Assembly (NCBI RefSeq): GCF_045062745.1
Contig: NZ_JBJGED010000021.1
Coordinates: 82,115 to 146,114, forward strand
From: Paenibacillus_AA sp045062745
GTDB lineage: Bacteria; Bacillota; Bacilli; Paenibacillales; NBRC-103111
Direction of reading: 5' to 3'
DNA length: 64,000 bases
The notes beneath the pieces are model-generated. The model was not told the DNA's origin. It saw only the letters and a program-made list of their open reading frames with translations, and did no database searches. A program made the position numbers and the translations under genes. Shown here one piece after another: positions 54,186 through 62,788 of this stretch; position 1 is the stretch's first letter, and each line of letters begins with the position of its first letter.

Positions 54186-55241
54186 TTATACAATGCCCAG
54201 GTTCGAACGGAACTCGGACGGCGAGAAGTCGAACGTCTTCTTGAACACCTTGGCAAAATGGGCATATTCGCTGAACCCGGTGGCGAAGGCGACTTCATAC
54301 ACTTTGTACGAGGGGTTGTGCAGCAGCTCCACCGCCTTCTGCATACGCAGCTTGGTGATGTACTGCGTGCAGCTCACGCCGACCTCCTGCCGGAAGCATT
54401 TGCTGAAATAGGTGGCCGACATGCCGACCGAATCGGCAATCTCCGTCAGTGTGAGCGATTCCCGGTGATAAGCGTTCTCGATATACGTAAGCGCGTTGCG
54501 AATGAGGCGGTGGGAGCCCCAGTTGCGCATTTCGCGGATTTCGTTCAGGGCGAGCGCCAGCAGCTTGCGCACTTCCTCGAAAGGAGCGAGCGAATTCGCG
54601 ATGCGCTGGAACGGCTTGAAATCCATCAGCTGCAGCTTCCCGTCGCTTAGCTGACTGAGCTCGGCATGGACGAGCGTGAACGCCTGCATGATAAGCTCCG
54701 TCGTGGTCTGTGCCGGATATTCGAGAATCTCGAGCGAATCCCGAATCGAGATCAGCTCCTGCTCGATATGGTCCTCCTGCAAGTACCAGACGGACTCCGC
54801 GAGCTTCTGCAGCGACTTTTTATGCTCGGACAGCCAACGATTTTTGCCCTGAAGGTCCTTCTCCCGCTGGCCGAGCCGCCCGATGACCCGCTCGAGCGTT
54901 CGGGACACTTCGTCGGGATCGACCGGCTTCAGCAAGTAATCCGACACCCCATGATGCATCGCCTGGCGCAGCAGCGTGTAATCGTTGTAGCCGGAGATCA
55001 GGATGATCTCGATCGTCAGCCCGCGCTTGCGGATTTCCTCCGCCAGCTGGAGCCCGTCCATCTCCGGCATGCGTACGTCCGAGACGACCAGATCCGGCTG
55101 GTGCTGCTCGATCTGCTGCAGCGCCTCGATCCCGTTCTGCGCCATGTCGACGATTTGCAGCTGAGGAAATTCCATTTCGATTATTTTGCTCAGACTGCGT
55201 TTAATGGGGGTTTCGTCATCCACGATCAACACCTTAATCAT
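54186..55241 (-). CDS. YesN-like AraC response regulator of the catabolic run
   Basis: 351 residues. Receiver: LIVDDE, Asp55 in VVSDVRMPEMDG, Lys in DYLLKPVDPDE. The C-terminal AraC domain (about 245-345) has two helix-turn-helix motifs: ESLTLTEIADSVGMSATYFS with KCFRQEVG, and NPSYKVYEVAFATGFSEYAH with FAKVFKKTF. Follows the kinase by seven bases and precedes the binding-protein gene by about 105 bases. Expected to activate the binding-protein, glycosidase, deacetylase and creatininase genes. Confidence 0.92.
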   Translation of the reverse strand: MIKVLIVDDETPIKRSLSKIIEMEFPQLQIVDMAQNGIEALQQIEQHQPDLVVSDVRMPEMDGLQLAEEIRKRGLTIEIILISGYNDYTLLRQAMHHGVSDYLLKPVDPDEVSRTLERVIGRLGQREKDLQGKNRWLSEHKKSLQKLAESVWYLQEDHIEQELISIRDSLEILEYPAQTTTELIMQAFTLVHAELSQLSDGKLQLMDFKPFQRIANSLAPFEEVRKLLALALNEIREMRNWGSHRLIRNALTYIENAYHRESLTLTEIADSVGMSATYFSKCFRQEVGVSCTQYITKLRMQKAVELLHNPSYKVYEVAFATGFSEYAHFAKVFKKTFDFSPSEFRSNLGIV

Positions 55242-55248
55242 GCTGTCT

Positions 55249-57141
55249 TCACCTCATCGGGAAAATAATCTCCATCTCCGTCCCTCGGTCATCCGACTTG
55301 CGGATGTACAGCCCGAACGGTTCGCCGAATGTAAGCCGCAGCCGGCTGTGCACGTTCCACAGTCCGATATGGCTGCCCGTCTGGAACGGCCGCTGCTCGG
55401 CGTCGGCATCTCCATCCGTCGGGACTCCGGTCGTGAACAACCGGTTCAGCCGGTCCCGCGTCACCTCGTCCATCCCGCTCCCGTGATCGATCACCGTGAT
55501 TTTGTAGCAATCGCCCTCAGCCCGTCCGGTCATGCCGATATACATAGCCTTGCTCCCGGCCCGCTCGTAGCCGTGCTTGAAACAGTTCTCCACTACGGGC
55601 TGGAGCACGAGCCTCACGGATACCGCATTCTCCAGGGCCGACTGTTCGTAGTCCCGCTCAATCGTGAGCCGTTCGAACCGTTCCTTCTGGATGAGGAGAT
55701 ACGTGTCGAGATGCTCGAGCTCTTCCGCCAGCGGGACGGTGCTGTTCAAGTCGTTCATGTTGTAGCGGAACATCTTCGCGATCGACACGACCATTCGGCT
55801 GACCGGCTTCACGCCGGCTTCGATCGCATACGAGTTGACGACCTCCAGCGTGTTGTAGAGAAAATGCGGATTAATCTGGGACTGCATAAGCATGAGCCGC
55901 GACTCGATCTGCCGGATCTCCATATCCTTCTCGCGAATCTCGGACAAATGCACGACCTCGATCAATCGTCGGATTTCGTCCACCATGCTGTTGAAGCTTC
56001 GATACAGGCTCGCGATCTCAAGCGTGGAGTGCTCTTCCGGAGCCCGGACATCCAGATCGCCGATCTCCGCCTTTTTCATCAACCGTTGGAGGAACTGAAC
56101 CGCCCGCGTCAGCGGGAAGAGCAGCACAGCCATGACGACAAGCGCCAGGACGACAAGGAAAATGATGACGAGCAGCGCGTACGTATTGAGAAGTGTAAGG
56201 TCCCCGGTCAGTTCGGTCAGCGGCACTTGATTGACGACTTGCCATCGGGCCGATTCCATCCGATTGTTCAGGAACAGCTTCTTCCCTTCCGGCGATGGAG
56301 AGATCCATCTGTCTTTGCCCTCGTGAAGCGGGATCTCCGGGAACCGCTCCGCCATCTTCATGCCGAGCACGGTCTCGTCCGGATAATAGACGATATCGCC
56401 CGAATCGTCGTACACCCACATTTCTCCGGATTTGCCTAATGCCATGTTCTTGATTTGCTCGGCAATCGCCTTATAATTCAAGTCGATGATGAGCAAGCCC
56501 TCCGAACTGAAGGTGGAGCTGTTGATCAGGCTTCGGGTAATCGTCAGCACCGGCGTGTTGTTCAGCCAGCGGATGCCCATGATCGAGAAATTCTCGTTGC
56601 TCGGCTTGCGCTCGGCATAGAGCCGGAAGGCGGCCAAGGCGCTGTCATCCGAATAGCTGCTCACGACGAGGCGCTTGTTGGACACGATGGAGACGTTGTA
56701 GATGTCCGGTCGATTCGACAAAATGTAGAGGAAGATTTCGTCCGAGATCCGCTGGTTGAACGAGTATTCGTCATACTCGTCGCTCCGGCTCAACTGCAGG
56801 AAACTCCGAACGAGCGGGGAAGTGAGAACGGACGAAGTCGTAATCTCCAGCTGGTTGAAATAAGAGTCCAGATGGTCGTTCGTCAGCGTGACAATCTGCT
56901 GCCCCTGCTTGATCGCCTTCTCTTCGATCAGCCGGGTCGTCTCGCTGTACCAGTACGCGCATGAGATCGCGAAGGGCAGGAAGAACAGACCGACGATGAG
57001 CAGGATCATCCGTTTATAAATAGGAAGTGCCTTCAGCTTGAACCCTCTTCTCTTGCGAAAAGAGTTCAAGCGGAAAGCAGTGGTGTGCAAGCGAGCTTTC
57101 AATTGGGACAGGAATGCGTCGGATCTTCTCAAGGTTCGCAC
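55249..57141 (-). CDS. YesM-like sensor histidine kinase of the catabolic run
   Basis: 630 residues from GTG 57141; a TTG three codons later is better spaced from AGGCGG and may be the real start. Membrane helices about 44-65 and 310-340 enclose a dCache-type sensor of some 240 residues (KRLVVSSYSDDSALAAF, GLLIIDLNYKAIAEQI). HAMP follows, then INPHFLYNTLEVVNSYA with the phospho-acceptor His (about residue 424), LVLQPVVENCFKHGYE (N box), VIDHGSGMDEVT and SHIGLWNVHSRL (ATP lid). It pairs with the next gene. A 114-base gap separates it from the isomerase gene before it. Confidence 0.92.
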   Translation of the reverse strand: MRTLRRSDAFLSQLKARLHTTAFRLNSFRKRRGFKLKALPIYKRMILLIVGLFFLPFAISCAYWYSETTRLIEEKAIKQGQQIVTLTNDHLDSYFNQLEITTSSVLTSPLVRSFLQLSRSDEYDEYSFNQRISDEIFLYILSNRPDIYNVSIVSNKRLVVSSYSDDSALAAFRLYAERKPSNENFSIMGIRWLNNTPVLTITRSLINSSTFSSEGLLIIDLNYKAIAEQIKNMALGKSGEMWVYDDSGDIVYYPDETVLGMKMAERFPEIPLHEGKDRWISPSPEGKKLFLNNRMESARWQVVNQVPLTELTGDLTLLNTYALLVIIFLVVLALVVMAVLLFPLTRAVQFLQRLMKKAEIGDLDVRAPEEHSTLEIASLYRSFNSMVDEIRRLIEVVHLSEIREKDMEIRQIESRLMLMQSQINPHFLYNTLEVVNSYAIEAGVKPVSRMVVSIAKMFRYNMNDLNSTVPLAEELEHLDTYLLIQKERFERLTIERDYEQSALENAVSVRLVLQPVVENCFKHGYERAGSKAMYIGMTGRAEGDCYKITVIDHGSGMDEVTRDRLNRLFTTGVPTDGDADAEQRPFQTGSHIGLWNVHSRLRLTFGEPFGLYIRKSDDRGTEMEIIFPMR

Positions 57142-57254
57142 CGCCTGGGCTGTAGGTAGCAGAGATGCGGGCGTGTTTACGTATCGCCCGCATCCCCTGT
57201 GCGTAGATAAGTTCGTGCGGGCGTGTCGAAATTCCTGCTAACCGCAGCTTGGAA

Positions 57255-58115
57255 TTAATAGCCTGCCTGGGCAAGCAGCGATTCGAGCTGAACCCGTGCC
57301 GCCCGGACCGTCTCATCGAGCTCCTCCGCCGTCGGCGCAGTCGCATTCGTCCCATCGACCCGCTCGACGACGATTGAGCCGGCGTAGCCGCCTTGCTTCA
57401 GCCGGCGGAACAGAGCGACGAAGTCCACATCGCCGTCTCCGGGAATCGGGAAGTTGTTCTCCGCCCGGCCGCCCTTATGATCCTTCGCGATGACCGAGGC
57501 GATGTCCCGGACGGGGAGCTTCTCCATATCGTGCACCGGATCGATGCCCTCGTAGTAGTGCACGTTGCCCGGGTCGTAGCTCGCCAGCACGTACGGCGAG
57601 CCGATCGAGGCGATCGTGTCGATCATGTGCTGGGCGGTGGCCGTGTTGCCCGTATGCGGCTTCAGCGTAACGACGATCTCGAACTCCTGCGCCAGCTTCG
57701 CGACCTCGCGGAACCGGTCGCGGAAGGCGGCGTACTTCACTTCCAGCTCCTCCTGCGGAAGCGGGGTATGGGGAAATTCTTGGAACCCCCATACGCCAAG
57801 CGACAGCAGCTCCGGGATCCCGAGAGCCTTCGCCGTCTCGAACCGCTTGCGGGCGCGTTCGATCGGCTGGCCGGGGGCGAGCTGGTTCGTGCTGACCAGC
57901 ATGACCGGCTCGACGCCGTAGCGGTCGAACAGCCGCTGCAGCTTCAGGACGGCTTCCGAATCCTGCTCATCCGGTACCTCCTGCCCGGCGTGCGGGAGTC
58001 CGAAGGAGATGTATTTGTAGCCGGCCTGCGAGATGCCCTGCAGGGAACGCTCGAACGAATATTTGATATAGGGCAGCGTCATGCACGCGAGCTTAACTTG
58101 GCTTACCGCACTCAT
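57255..58115 (-). CDS. Sugar phosphate isomerase/epimerase (xylose-isomerase-like TIM barrel)
   Basis: 286 residues from ATG 58115, whose A overlaps the stop of the preceding dehydrogenase (ATGA), so translation is coupled. TIM-barrel AP_endonuc_2 pattern: KYISFGLPHAG, VEPVMLVSTNQL, the metal residues in VVTLKPHTGNT, LASYDPGNVHYYEG (Asp/His pair) and AKDHKGG, closing with GSIVVERVDG. Members isomerise or epimerise keto sugars and inositols. Working beside two Gfo/Idh dehydrogenases fits 3-keto-sugar or inositol-like chemistry: oxidise, rearrange or cleave, reduce (inference). Confidence 0.88.
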   Translation of the reverse strand: MSAVSQVKLACMTLPYIKYSFERSLQGISQAGYKYISFGLPHAGQEVPDEQDSEAVLKLQRLFDRYGVEPVMLVSTNQLAPGQPIERARKRFETAKALGIPELLSLGVWGFQEFPHTPLPQEELEVKYAAFRDRFREVAKLAQEFEIVVTLKPHTGNTATAQHMIDTIASIGSPYVLASYDPGNVHYYEGIDPVHDMEKLPVRDIASVIAKDHKGGRAENNFPIPGDGDVDFVALFRRLKQGGYAGSIVVERVDGTNATAPTAEELDETVRAARVQLESLLAQAGY

Positions 58116-59140
58116 ACGAGCACCCCAGCGTTCTCCACGAATATCTCGCGGCGCTCCTTCAGCGACTTGTACGCCGCTTCGGAGACGGCGATTACTTTCA
58201 ACCCGTCCAATAGCGAAATGAGCGGCTTCCGGTCGTAGCGGATGCAGTCGATGAAATGCTGGTTCAGGCGCACCCACATGTCGTTCTCGCTGTACGCGAT
58301 GCGCTGCTCCGGCTCTTTGTCCGCTTTAACCCGGATCTCGCCGTTGTTGTTCACGACAGTCAATTGTTCGGTTGCGACTCCGGTCATGTCGTACTCTACC
58401 CGTGTGATCCACGGCGTACTCACATGCCCGATGCCGCCGTTCTTGAATTTGAGCGATACGGTGAATGCGTCGGCTACGCTGCCCGGAGGCAGCAAGTATG
58501 TGCCGCCGTAGGCGAAGACGCTCTCGATGTCGCCGCACATCCACATGAGGATGTCGTAGTCGTGCGAGCCGTGGGAGAAGATCGGCCCCTTCGCGTTCTG
58601 ATCGTCGAAATACCAGCTCGGCGTGTCATAGTAATGATCGCGGTATTTGTCATACACCTGCTGATTCGGGTCGAGGAAGTGCGTCCGCATCGACCACGCC
58701 TGCAGCGGCTTGCCGGCATCGGCCCGGTCGACGATTTGCTTCATCGTCCGGTAGCGCGGATCGAAGCGCAGCGGGTAGCCAACCATCGCCTTCAGCTCCG
58801 GATGGCGGTCGCCGGCCGCTACGATCTCGGCGCCGTCCGCCACGGACGTGGCGAGCGCCTTCTCCAGGAACAGATGCTTGCCGGAGTCGAGCACCGCCTT
58901 GGAAATATCGACATGCAGATGGTCTGGAGTTGCCACCCATACGGCGTCCAGGTCTTGCTTCAGCAGCTCCTCGTACGTATCATACACGGTTGCGCCCACT
59001 TCCTTCGCGAGCGACTCGGCCTTGCTCCGCGTCCGGTTGTGCACGGCCGTCACGGAGACGCCCGGCAGCGTATGGAGCGTTCTGGCATGCAGCGTACCCA
59101 TTAATCCGCAGCCGATCAAGCCAACTTTGATAGGTTTCAT
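58112..59140 (-). CDS. Gfo/Idh/MocA-family dehydrogenase 1 of the catabolic run
   Basis: 342 residues. Rossmann GLIGCGLMGTLHAR at 7-20, then VWVATPDHLH and GKHLFLEKALATSV, the last giving the usual E-K motif, though followed by Ala rather than Pro. The second domain has FSHGSHDYDILMWMCG with the His residues that often take part in catalysis. NAD(P)-dependent oxidation of a sugar or polyol. AAAGGAGACC precedes ATG 59140. Coupled by ATGA to the isomerase; 60 bases after the second dehydrogenase. Confidence 0.9.
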   Translation of the reverse strand: MKPIKVGLIGCGLMGTLHARTLHTLPGVSVTAVHNRTRSKAESLAKEVGATVYDTYEELLKQDLDAVWVATPDHLHVDISKAVLDSGKHLFLEKALATSVADGAEIVAAGDRHPELKAMVGYPLRFDPRYRTMKQIVDRADAGKPLQAWSMRTHFLDPNQQVYDKYRDHYYDTPSWYFDDQNAKGPIFSHGSHDYDILMWMCGDIESVFAYGGTYLLPPGSVADAFTVSLKFKNGGIGHVSTPWITRVEYDMTGVATEQLTVVNNNGEIRVKADKEPEQRIAYSENDMWVRLNQHFIDCIRYDRKPLISLLDGLKVIAVSEAAYKSLKERREIFVENAGVLV

Positions 59141-59200
59141 TATCGATCCTGGTCTCCTTTATGTGGGATGGGAATGGTCTAATGGTCGGAATGGCGCGTA

Positions 59201-60214
59201 TTACACGCCCGTTGTCGAAACCGGAACCCCGCCGTTCTCCGCCGCTTCGTACATCGCCCAGATCGCGCGCAGCGAACGCATGGCCTCGACTCCGTCGGTC
59301 TCCGGCGTAATGCCGTTCTGGATGCATTCCAGGAAGTGCTCGCACTCGTAGAACGCGTTCGTGCCCTCTTCCTTGGTCAGCGCCGGCACCGGCCCGAAAA
59401 TCGTTTGGCGGCCTTCGGCATTGATCACTTCGATTTTGTTCATGCCGGCCTCGAGCACGATCAACCCTTCGGTCGTATGGATTTGCAGGAAGGACGGCAT
59501 CGATTTGAACTTCATGCCCCAGCTCGTCTCCAGGTGAGCCACTACGCCGTTCTCGAACTGCATGAGACCGTGCGATGTGCCTTCGCCTTCCATCCACTCC
59601 GTGCCAACGCGGGTTCCGAGGGAGGTGATGGCCTTCGTGTTGCCGAACAGCCAGAGCAGCAAGTCCACGTAGTGGCAGCCGTGGCTGAACATGACGCCGC
59701 CGCCGAGCTGCGCCTTGCGGGAGAACCACGTGTTCGGCATCGGTTGCAGATAGGCCTGGATCCACAGGTTGACGCTGAACGGCTTGCCGTATTGCCCGCT
59801 GTCCAAAATCTCCTTCAGCTTGATGATCGCCGGCAGAAAACGCACGATGTACGCCATCATGAACGTTACGCCCTTCTCCTTCGCCGCTTCGATCGTCTTC
59901 AGGCAGTCCTCCTCCGTGTTCGCGAGCGGCTTCTCGAGCAGCACGTGCTTGCCGGCTGCAATCGCTTGCAGTGACTGCGGCGCATGCAGATGGTGCGGCG
60001 TACAGAGGCTGACGGCGTCGATGTCGTCGATGATGGTCGTCCAGTCGGTCGTCCAGCTGCAGCCGAGCTCTTCCGCGACTTTGGCCGCCTTCTCGGCGTC
60101 CAGGTCTACGACCCAGCGCAGGTCGGCGCGCTCCGACTTCGCATAGGCGTATGCGTGCTGCAGCCCCATATTTAATCCGACTACCGCGGTGCGGACTTTG
60201 TTCGATTGGCTCAT
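59201..60214 (-). CDS. Gfo/Idh/MocA-family dehydrogenase 2 of the catabolic run
   Basis: 337 residues. Cofactor motif VVGLNMGLQHAYAYAK (Gly-x-Asn-Met-Gly, an altered Rossmann loop), DAVSLCTPHHLHAPQSL, and GKHVLLEKPLANTEEDC with the intact E-K-P. FSHGCHYVDLLLWLFG supplies the substrate-side His. Distinct enough from its neighbour that the two probably act on different intermediates, for instance one oxidising and one reducing. GGGAGGAACAC precedes ATG 60214. It follows the ceramidase-like gene by 27 bases. Confidence 0.9.
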   Translation of the reverse strand: MSQSNKVRTAVVGLNMGLQHAYAYAKSERADLRWVVDLDAEKAAKVAEELGCSWTTDWTTIIDDIDAVSLCTPHHLHAPQSLQAIAAGKHVLLEKPLANTEEDCLKTIEAAKEKGVTFMMAYIVRFLPAIIKLKEILDSGQYGKPFSVNLWIQAYLQPMPNTWFSRKAQLGGGVMFSHGCHYVDLLLWLFGNTKAITSLGTRVGTEWMEGEGTSHGLMQFENGVVAHLETSWGMKFKSMPSFLQIHTTEGLIVLEAGMNKIEVINAEGRQTIFGPVPALTKEEGTNAFYECEHFLECIQNGITPETDGVEAMRSLRAIWAMYEAAENGGVPVSTTGV

Positions 60215-60241
60215 TGTGTGTGTTCCTCCCTGTGGTCCCGG

Positions 60242-61549
60242 CTACTTGGCGGGGACTTGTTCGAATTGGTGCAGCAGCTCTACGGCTTTCTCGACGAACC
60301 GGTCGCCCGCGTCGGTCGCCAGCTTGCTGTTGTTGGTCGTGCGCGGCTCGTAGCCGCCTTGGTTGTACGCTTCCTTGACGCAAATGTAACCCCGTGCTGA
60401 GCCGTTGCACAGCTCATTGATCAGCGTGATCGGGAACGGCGACCGGCTCTTGATGCGGAGGCCGAATTCCACGAAGATCTCCGCCGGCAAGCCTACGATG
60501 CCGAGCTCGCCCAGTCGGACGGATTGAATCTCCACGTTCGTCGATCCGGGACCGGCCGCCTGGATGCCGCGGATTTGTCTTGCGAACGCGAGCTCCATAT
60601 CGGATGCGGTCGACGCGTTCTGTTCCGCCAGCTCCGCAAGCTGAACCTCCCGGTCGGTCGGCGACCGGTATTCCACGTCGAAGAACGATTGCTTCACGTC
60701 GATAGCCAGCTCGCTCGCCAGGCTCGTAATTTTCTCCCGAACCTTCAGCACTTCCCCGGCCAAGATCGTCCCCATCCGGATATGATTCCGGCCATCCCGC
60801 GGCGTAGCGCCGCTTACATCGATGTGGTTGATGTTCCCGCAGGCACCTAGCATGAACAAGCTTACCGTCTTCTCGCCCAGAACCTGCTTAAGCGTACGGC
60901 TGAGAGCGCCCGGGAAATCCGCGCTGTACTCATTGCCGGAGACCGTGTCCGTATGGCAGGCATAGTTGGTCAGCACACCGATCGGTTCGCCCGTAGCGGC
61001 GTCGTCGATCCTGGCTACAATGACCTCGGGATCGATCGGGCCGGCCGGGCGGTCAATCTGCGGGTTGAGGATGCCCGGATTCGTCGTGACGCTGCCGTCT
61101 TTCATGTAAAACCGGCGATTGAAGGCGATGTTCGCCTCCTGTCCGACCCCGAATCCGATTCGGGCTTCCTTGCGGCCTTTGTACGCGAGGACGCCGGCGT
61201 CGCCCGCTTTTTGCGCCAGCCACACCATATAGTCCTCGTTCACCTTGCTGTTGAAGCCTTCCTTCACCGGAGGCCCCGTATGCGTGTGGGTCGCGGACAC
61301 CATAATATGCTCCTGCGGGATGCCCGTTCCTTCTTGGATCCGGCTGCGGATTCGCTCCACGTCCCGGCGGGCCAGATCGATCGCATCGACCACGATGAAG
61401 ACCACGGTCTTTTGCTCCGACTCGACGACGAGCGCCTTCGCGTACAGCTCATCCTTGATCCCGTTCGAGATGCGGTCCTTGAAATAGCCCGGAATCGAAT
61501 TGCCGAGCGGAGGCGTAATACTCACTTCGATCATGCCGCATTTTAACAA
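60242..61549 (-). CDS. Neutral/alkaline-ceramidase-like hydrolase
   Basis: 435 residues from TTG 61549, nine bases after AAAGGA; an ATG five codons on is an alternative. Similar to the N-terminal domain of neutral ceramidase: VSITPPLGNSIPGYFKDR, VVDAIDLARRDVERI, zinc-binding SATHTHTGPP (87-92) and LTNYACHTDT. In true ceramidases GDVSPN carries the catalytic Ser; here the equivalent reads LGACGNINHIDVSG, with Asn at that spot, so a ceramide amidase role is doubtful. No signal peptide and no C-terminal Ig domain. Probably a zinc hydrolase for an amide or ester in the same catabolic route. First gene of the minus-strand run. Confidence 0.82.
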   Translation of the reverse strand: MLKCGMIEVSITPPLGNSIPGYFKDRISNGIKDELYAKALVVESEQKTVVFIVVDAIDLARRDVERIRSRIQEGTGIPQEHIMVSATHTHTGPPVKEGFNSKVNEDYMVWLAQKAGDAGVLAYKGRKEARIGFGVGQEANIAFNRRFYMKDGSVTTNPGILNPQIDRPAGPIDPEVIVARIDDAATGEPIGVLTNYACHTDTVSGNEYSADFPGALSRTLKQVLGEKTVSLFMLGACGNINHIDVSGATPRDGRNHIRMGTILAGEVLKVREKITSLASELAIDVKQSFFDVEYRSPTDREVQLAELAEQNASTASDMELAFARQIRGIQAAGPGSTNVEIQSVRLGELGIVGLPAEIFVEFGLRIKSRSPFPITLINELCNGSARGYICVKEAYNQGGYEPRTTNNSKLATDAGDRFVEKAVELLHQFEQVPAK

Positions 61550-61645
61550 GATGCATCGTCCTTTCTCTTAGGTTTCGCTAGGCCTGTTTGACCTTCATGT
61601 TAAGGGAAAATCCGGTCTTGGTCTTTACATAATCGGACTGACTTT

Positions 61646-61696
61646 TTGCACTTTTTGATCAGATATTGCACGTGAAAAATAGTTTCTTTTGTGCAA
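61646..61696. promoter_or_regulatory. Repeated TTGCAC sites, candidate AraC operator in the divergent promoter region
   Basis: TTGCAC at 61646-61651 and at 61666-61671, exactly 20 bases apart (two helical turns), plus an inverted copy GTGCAA at 61691-61696. The direct-repeat spacing is typical of AraC-family sites. It lies in the 200-base gap between the ceramidase-like gene and the divergent araC-type gene. Confidence 0.6.
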
Positions 61697-61749
61697 AATT
61701 TCGTTTACACTAGCTAGTAAGATGAGGCCGAGTCAAGGGGGCTTGCCGT

Positions 61750-62730
61750 ATGGGAAAATTCGTCCGGGTGTCGCTGCACGAAGATATCGTCATCAACAAG
61801 CTTATCTCGTTCCACTACACCGAGCTGACCAAGGATTACGTGTACCCAGGCGAGAAGCACAACTTTTGGGAATTCCTCTACATGGACAAAGGGGAAGCGG
61901 AGATCAACATCGCCGACCGCAAGCTGCTCGTGAAGCAGGGCGAACTCGTCTTCTACTCGCCGAACGAGTTCCACAGCCTGCGGGCCAACCGCCGGGTCGC
62001 CCCGAACATCATGATCGTCAGCTTCGACTGCAAGTCGGAGGCGATGGGCTACTTCCGCAGCAAGCTGTTCAAGCTGAGCGACGAAGAGCAGCTGCTGCTG
62101 TCCGAGATGCTGCGGGAGGGCGCCCTCGCCTTCGACGTCGGCAAGCCGAGGAACGGCAATATCAAGAACAAGTCGCCGCGGGTTTTCGGGGCGGAGCAGC
62201 TCATTAAGCTGTACTTGGAAATGATGCTGCTCAAACTCGTCCGCAAGCAATCGGGCATCGTCACCGGGGGTTCGGAAGGGTTGCATTCGGAAAGCGTGGT
62301 GCCTGTAGGGTACGGTCCGGCTGGATTGGCATCCGGGGGCCGGGAGCCGGCGGCTCTGTCCTCTGCGGCCAAGCTGAAGTCCGACGCCGACATCTGTGCG
62401 GCGATCAAGGAGCTGTTGAATCAAAAAATCGGCGCGTCGATGAAGCTGGACGAGATCAGTCGCGGGCTCAATACGAGCAAGACGCGGCTGAAGGCGATTT
62501 TCAAACGTGAAACCGGATACACGATTCTGGAGTACTACAACCGGCAAAAGATCGAGCGGGCGAAGCGGTTCATCCGCGAGGAGAACATGAACTATACGCA
62601 AATCGCCGAGAAGCTCGGGTACAGCAGCATTCATTATTTTTCCCGGCATTTCAAGCAGGTGACCGACATGAGCCCGTCACAGTATGACAAAAGCTTGCGG
62701 GCACGAGTCCTGGATCGGTCTCCAAAGTAA
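61750..62730 (+). CDS. AraC-family transcriptional regulator with cupin sensor
   Basis: 326 residues. The N-terminal cupin-like ligand domain (about 1-100) has NFWEFLYMDKGEAEINIADR and GELVFYSPNEFHSL. A long middle contains a disordered Gly/Ala/Ser stretch near 175-205. C-terminal AraC helix-turn-helix pair (about 225-320): MKLDEISRGLNTSKTRLKAI, FKRETGYTILEYYNRQKIERA in parts, then NYTQIAEKLGYSSIHYFSRH. AAGGGGG eight bases before ATG 61750. Divergent from the ten-gene run, with TTGCAC repeats in the shared gap; it is therefore the likely sugar-responsive activator of the dehydrogenase/isomerase half. Confidence 0.9.
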   Translation: MGKFVRVSLHEDIVINKLISFHYTELTKDYVYPGEKHNFWEFLYMDKGEAEINIADRKLLVKQGELVFYSPNEFHSLRANRRVAPNIMIVSFDCKSEAMGYFRSKLFKLSDEEQLLLSEMLREGALAFDVGKPRNGNIKNKSPRVFGAEQLIKLYLEMMLLKLVRKQSGIVTGGSEGLHSESVVPVGYGPAGLASGGREPAALSSAAKLKSDADICAAIKELLNQKIGASMKLDEISRGLNTSKTRLKAIFKRETGYTILEYYNRQKIERAKRFIREENMNYTQIAEKLGYSSIHYFSRHFKQVTDMSPSQYDKSLRARVLDRSPK

Positions 62731-62788
62731 GGCCGGACCGATTGGCATTTATTCATTTCACGTTATCCTAAGGAGCTGGGAAACATTT

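Noticed and set aside
52743..54650. 635-codon plus-strand open frame opposite the second binding lipoprotein
   Set aside because: Shadow of the lipoprotein and response-regulator genes; no start signal and no recognisable domain.
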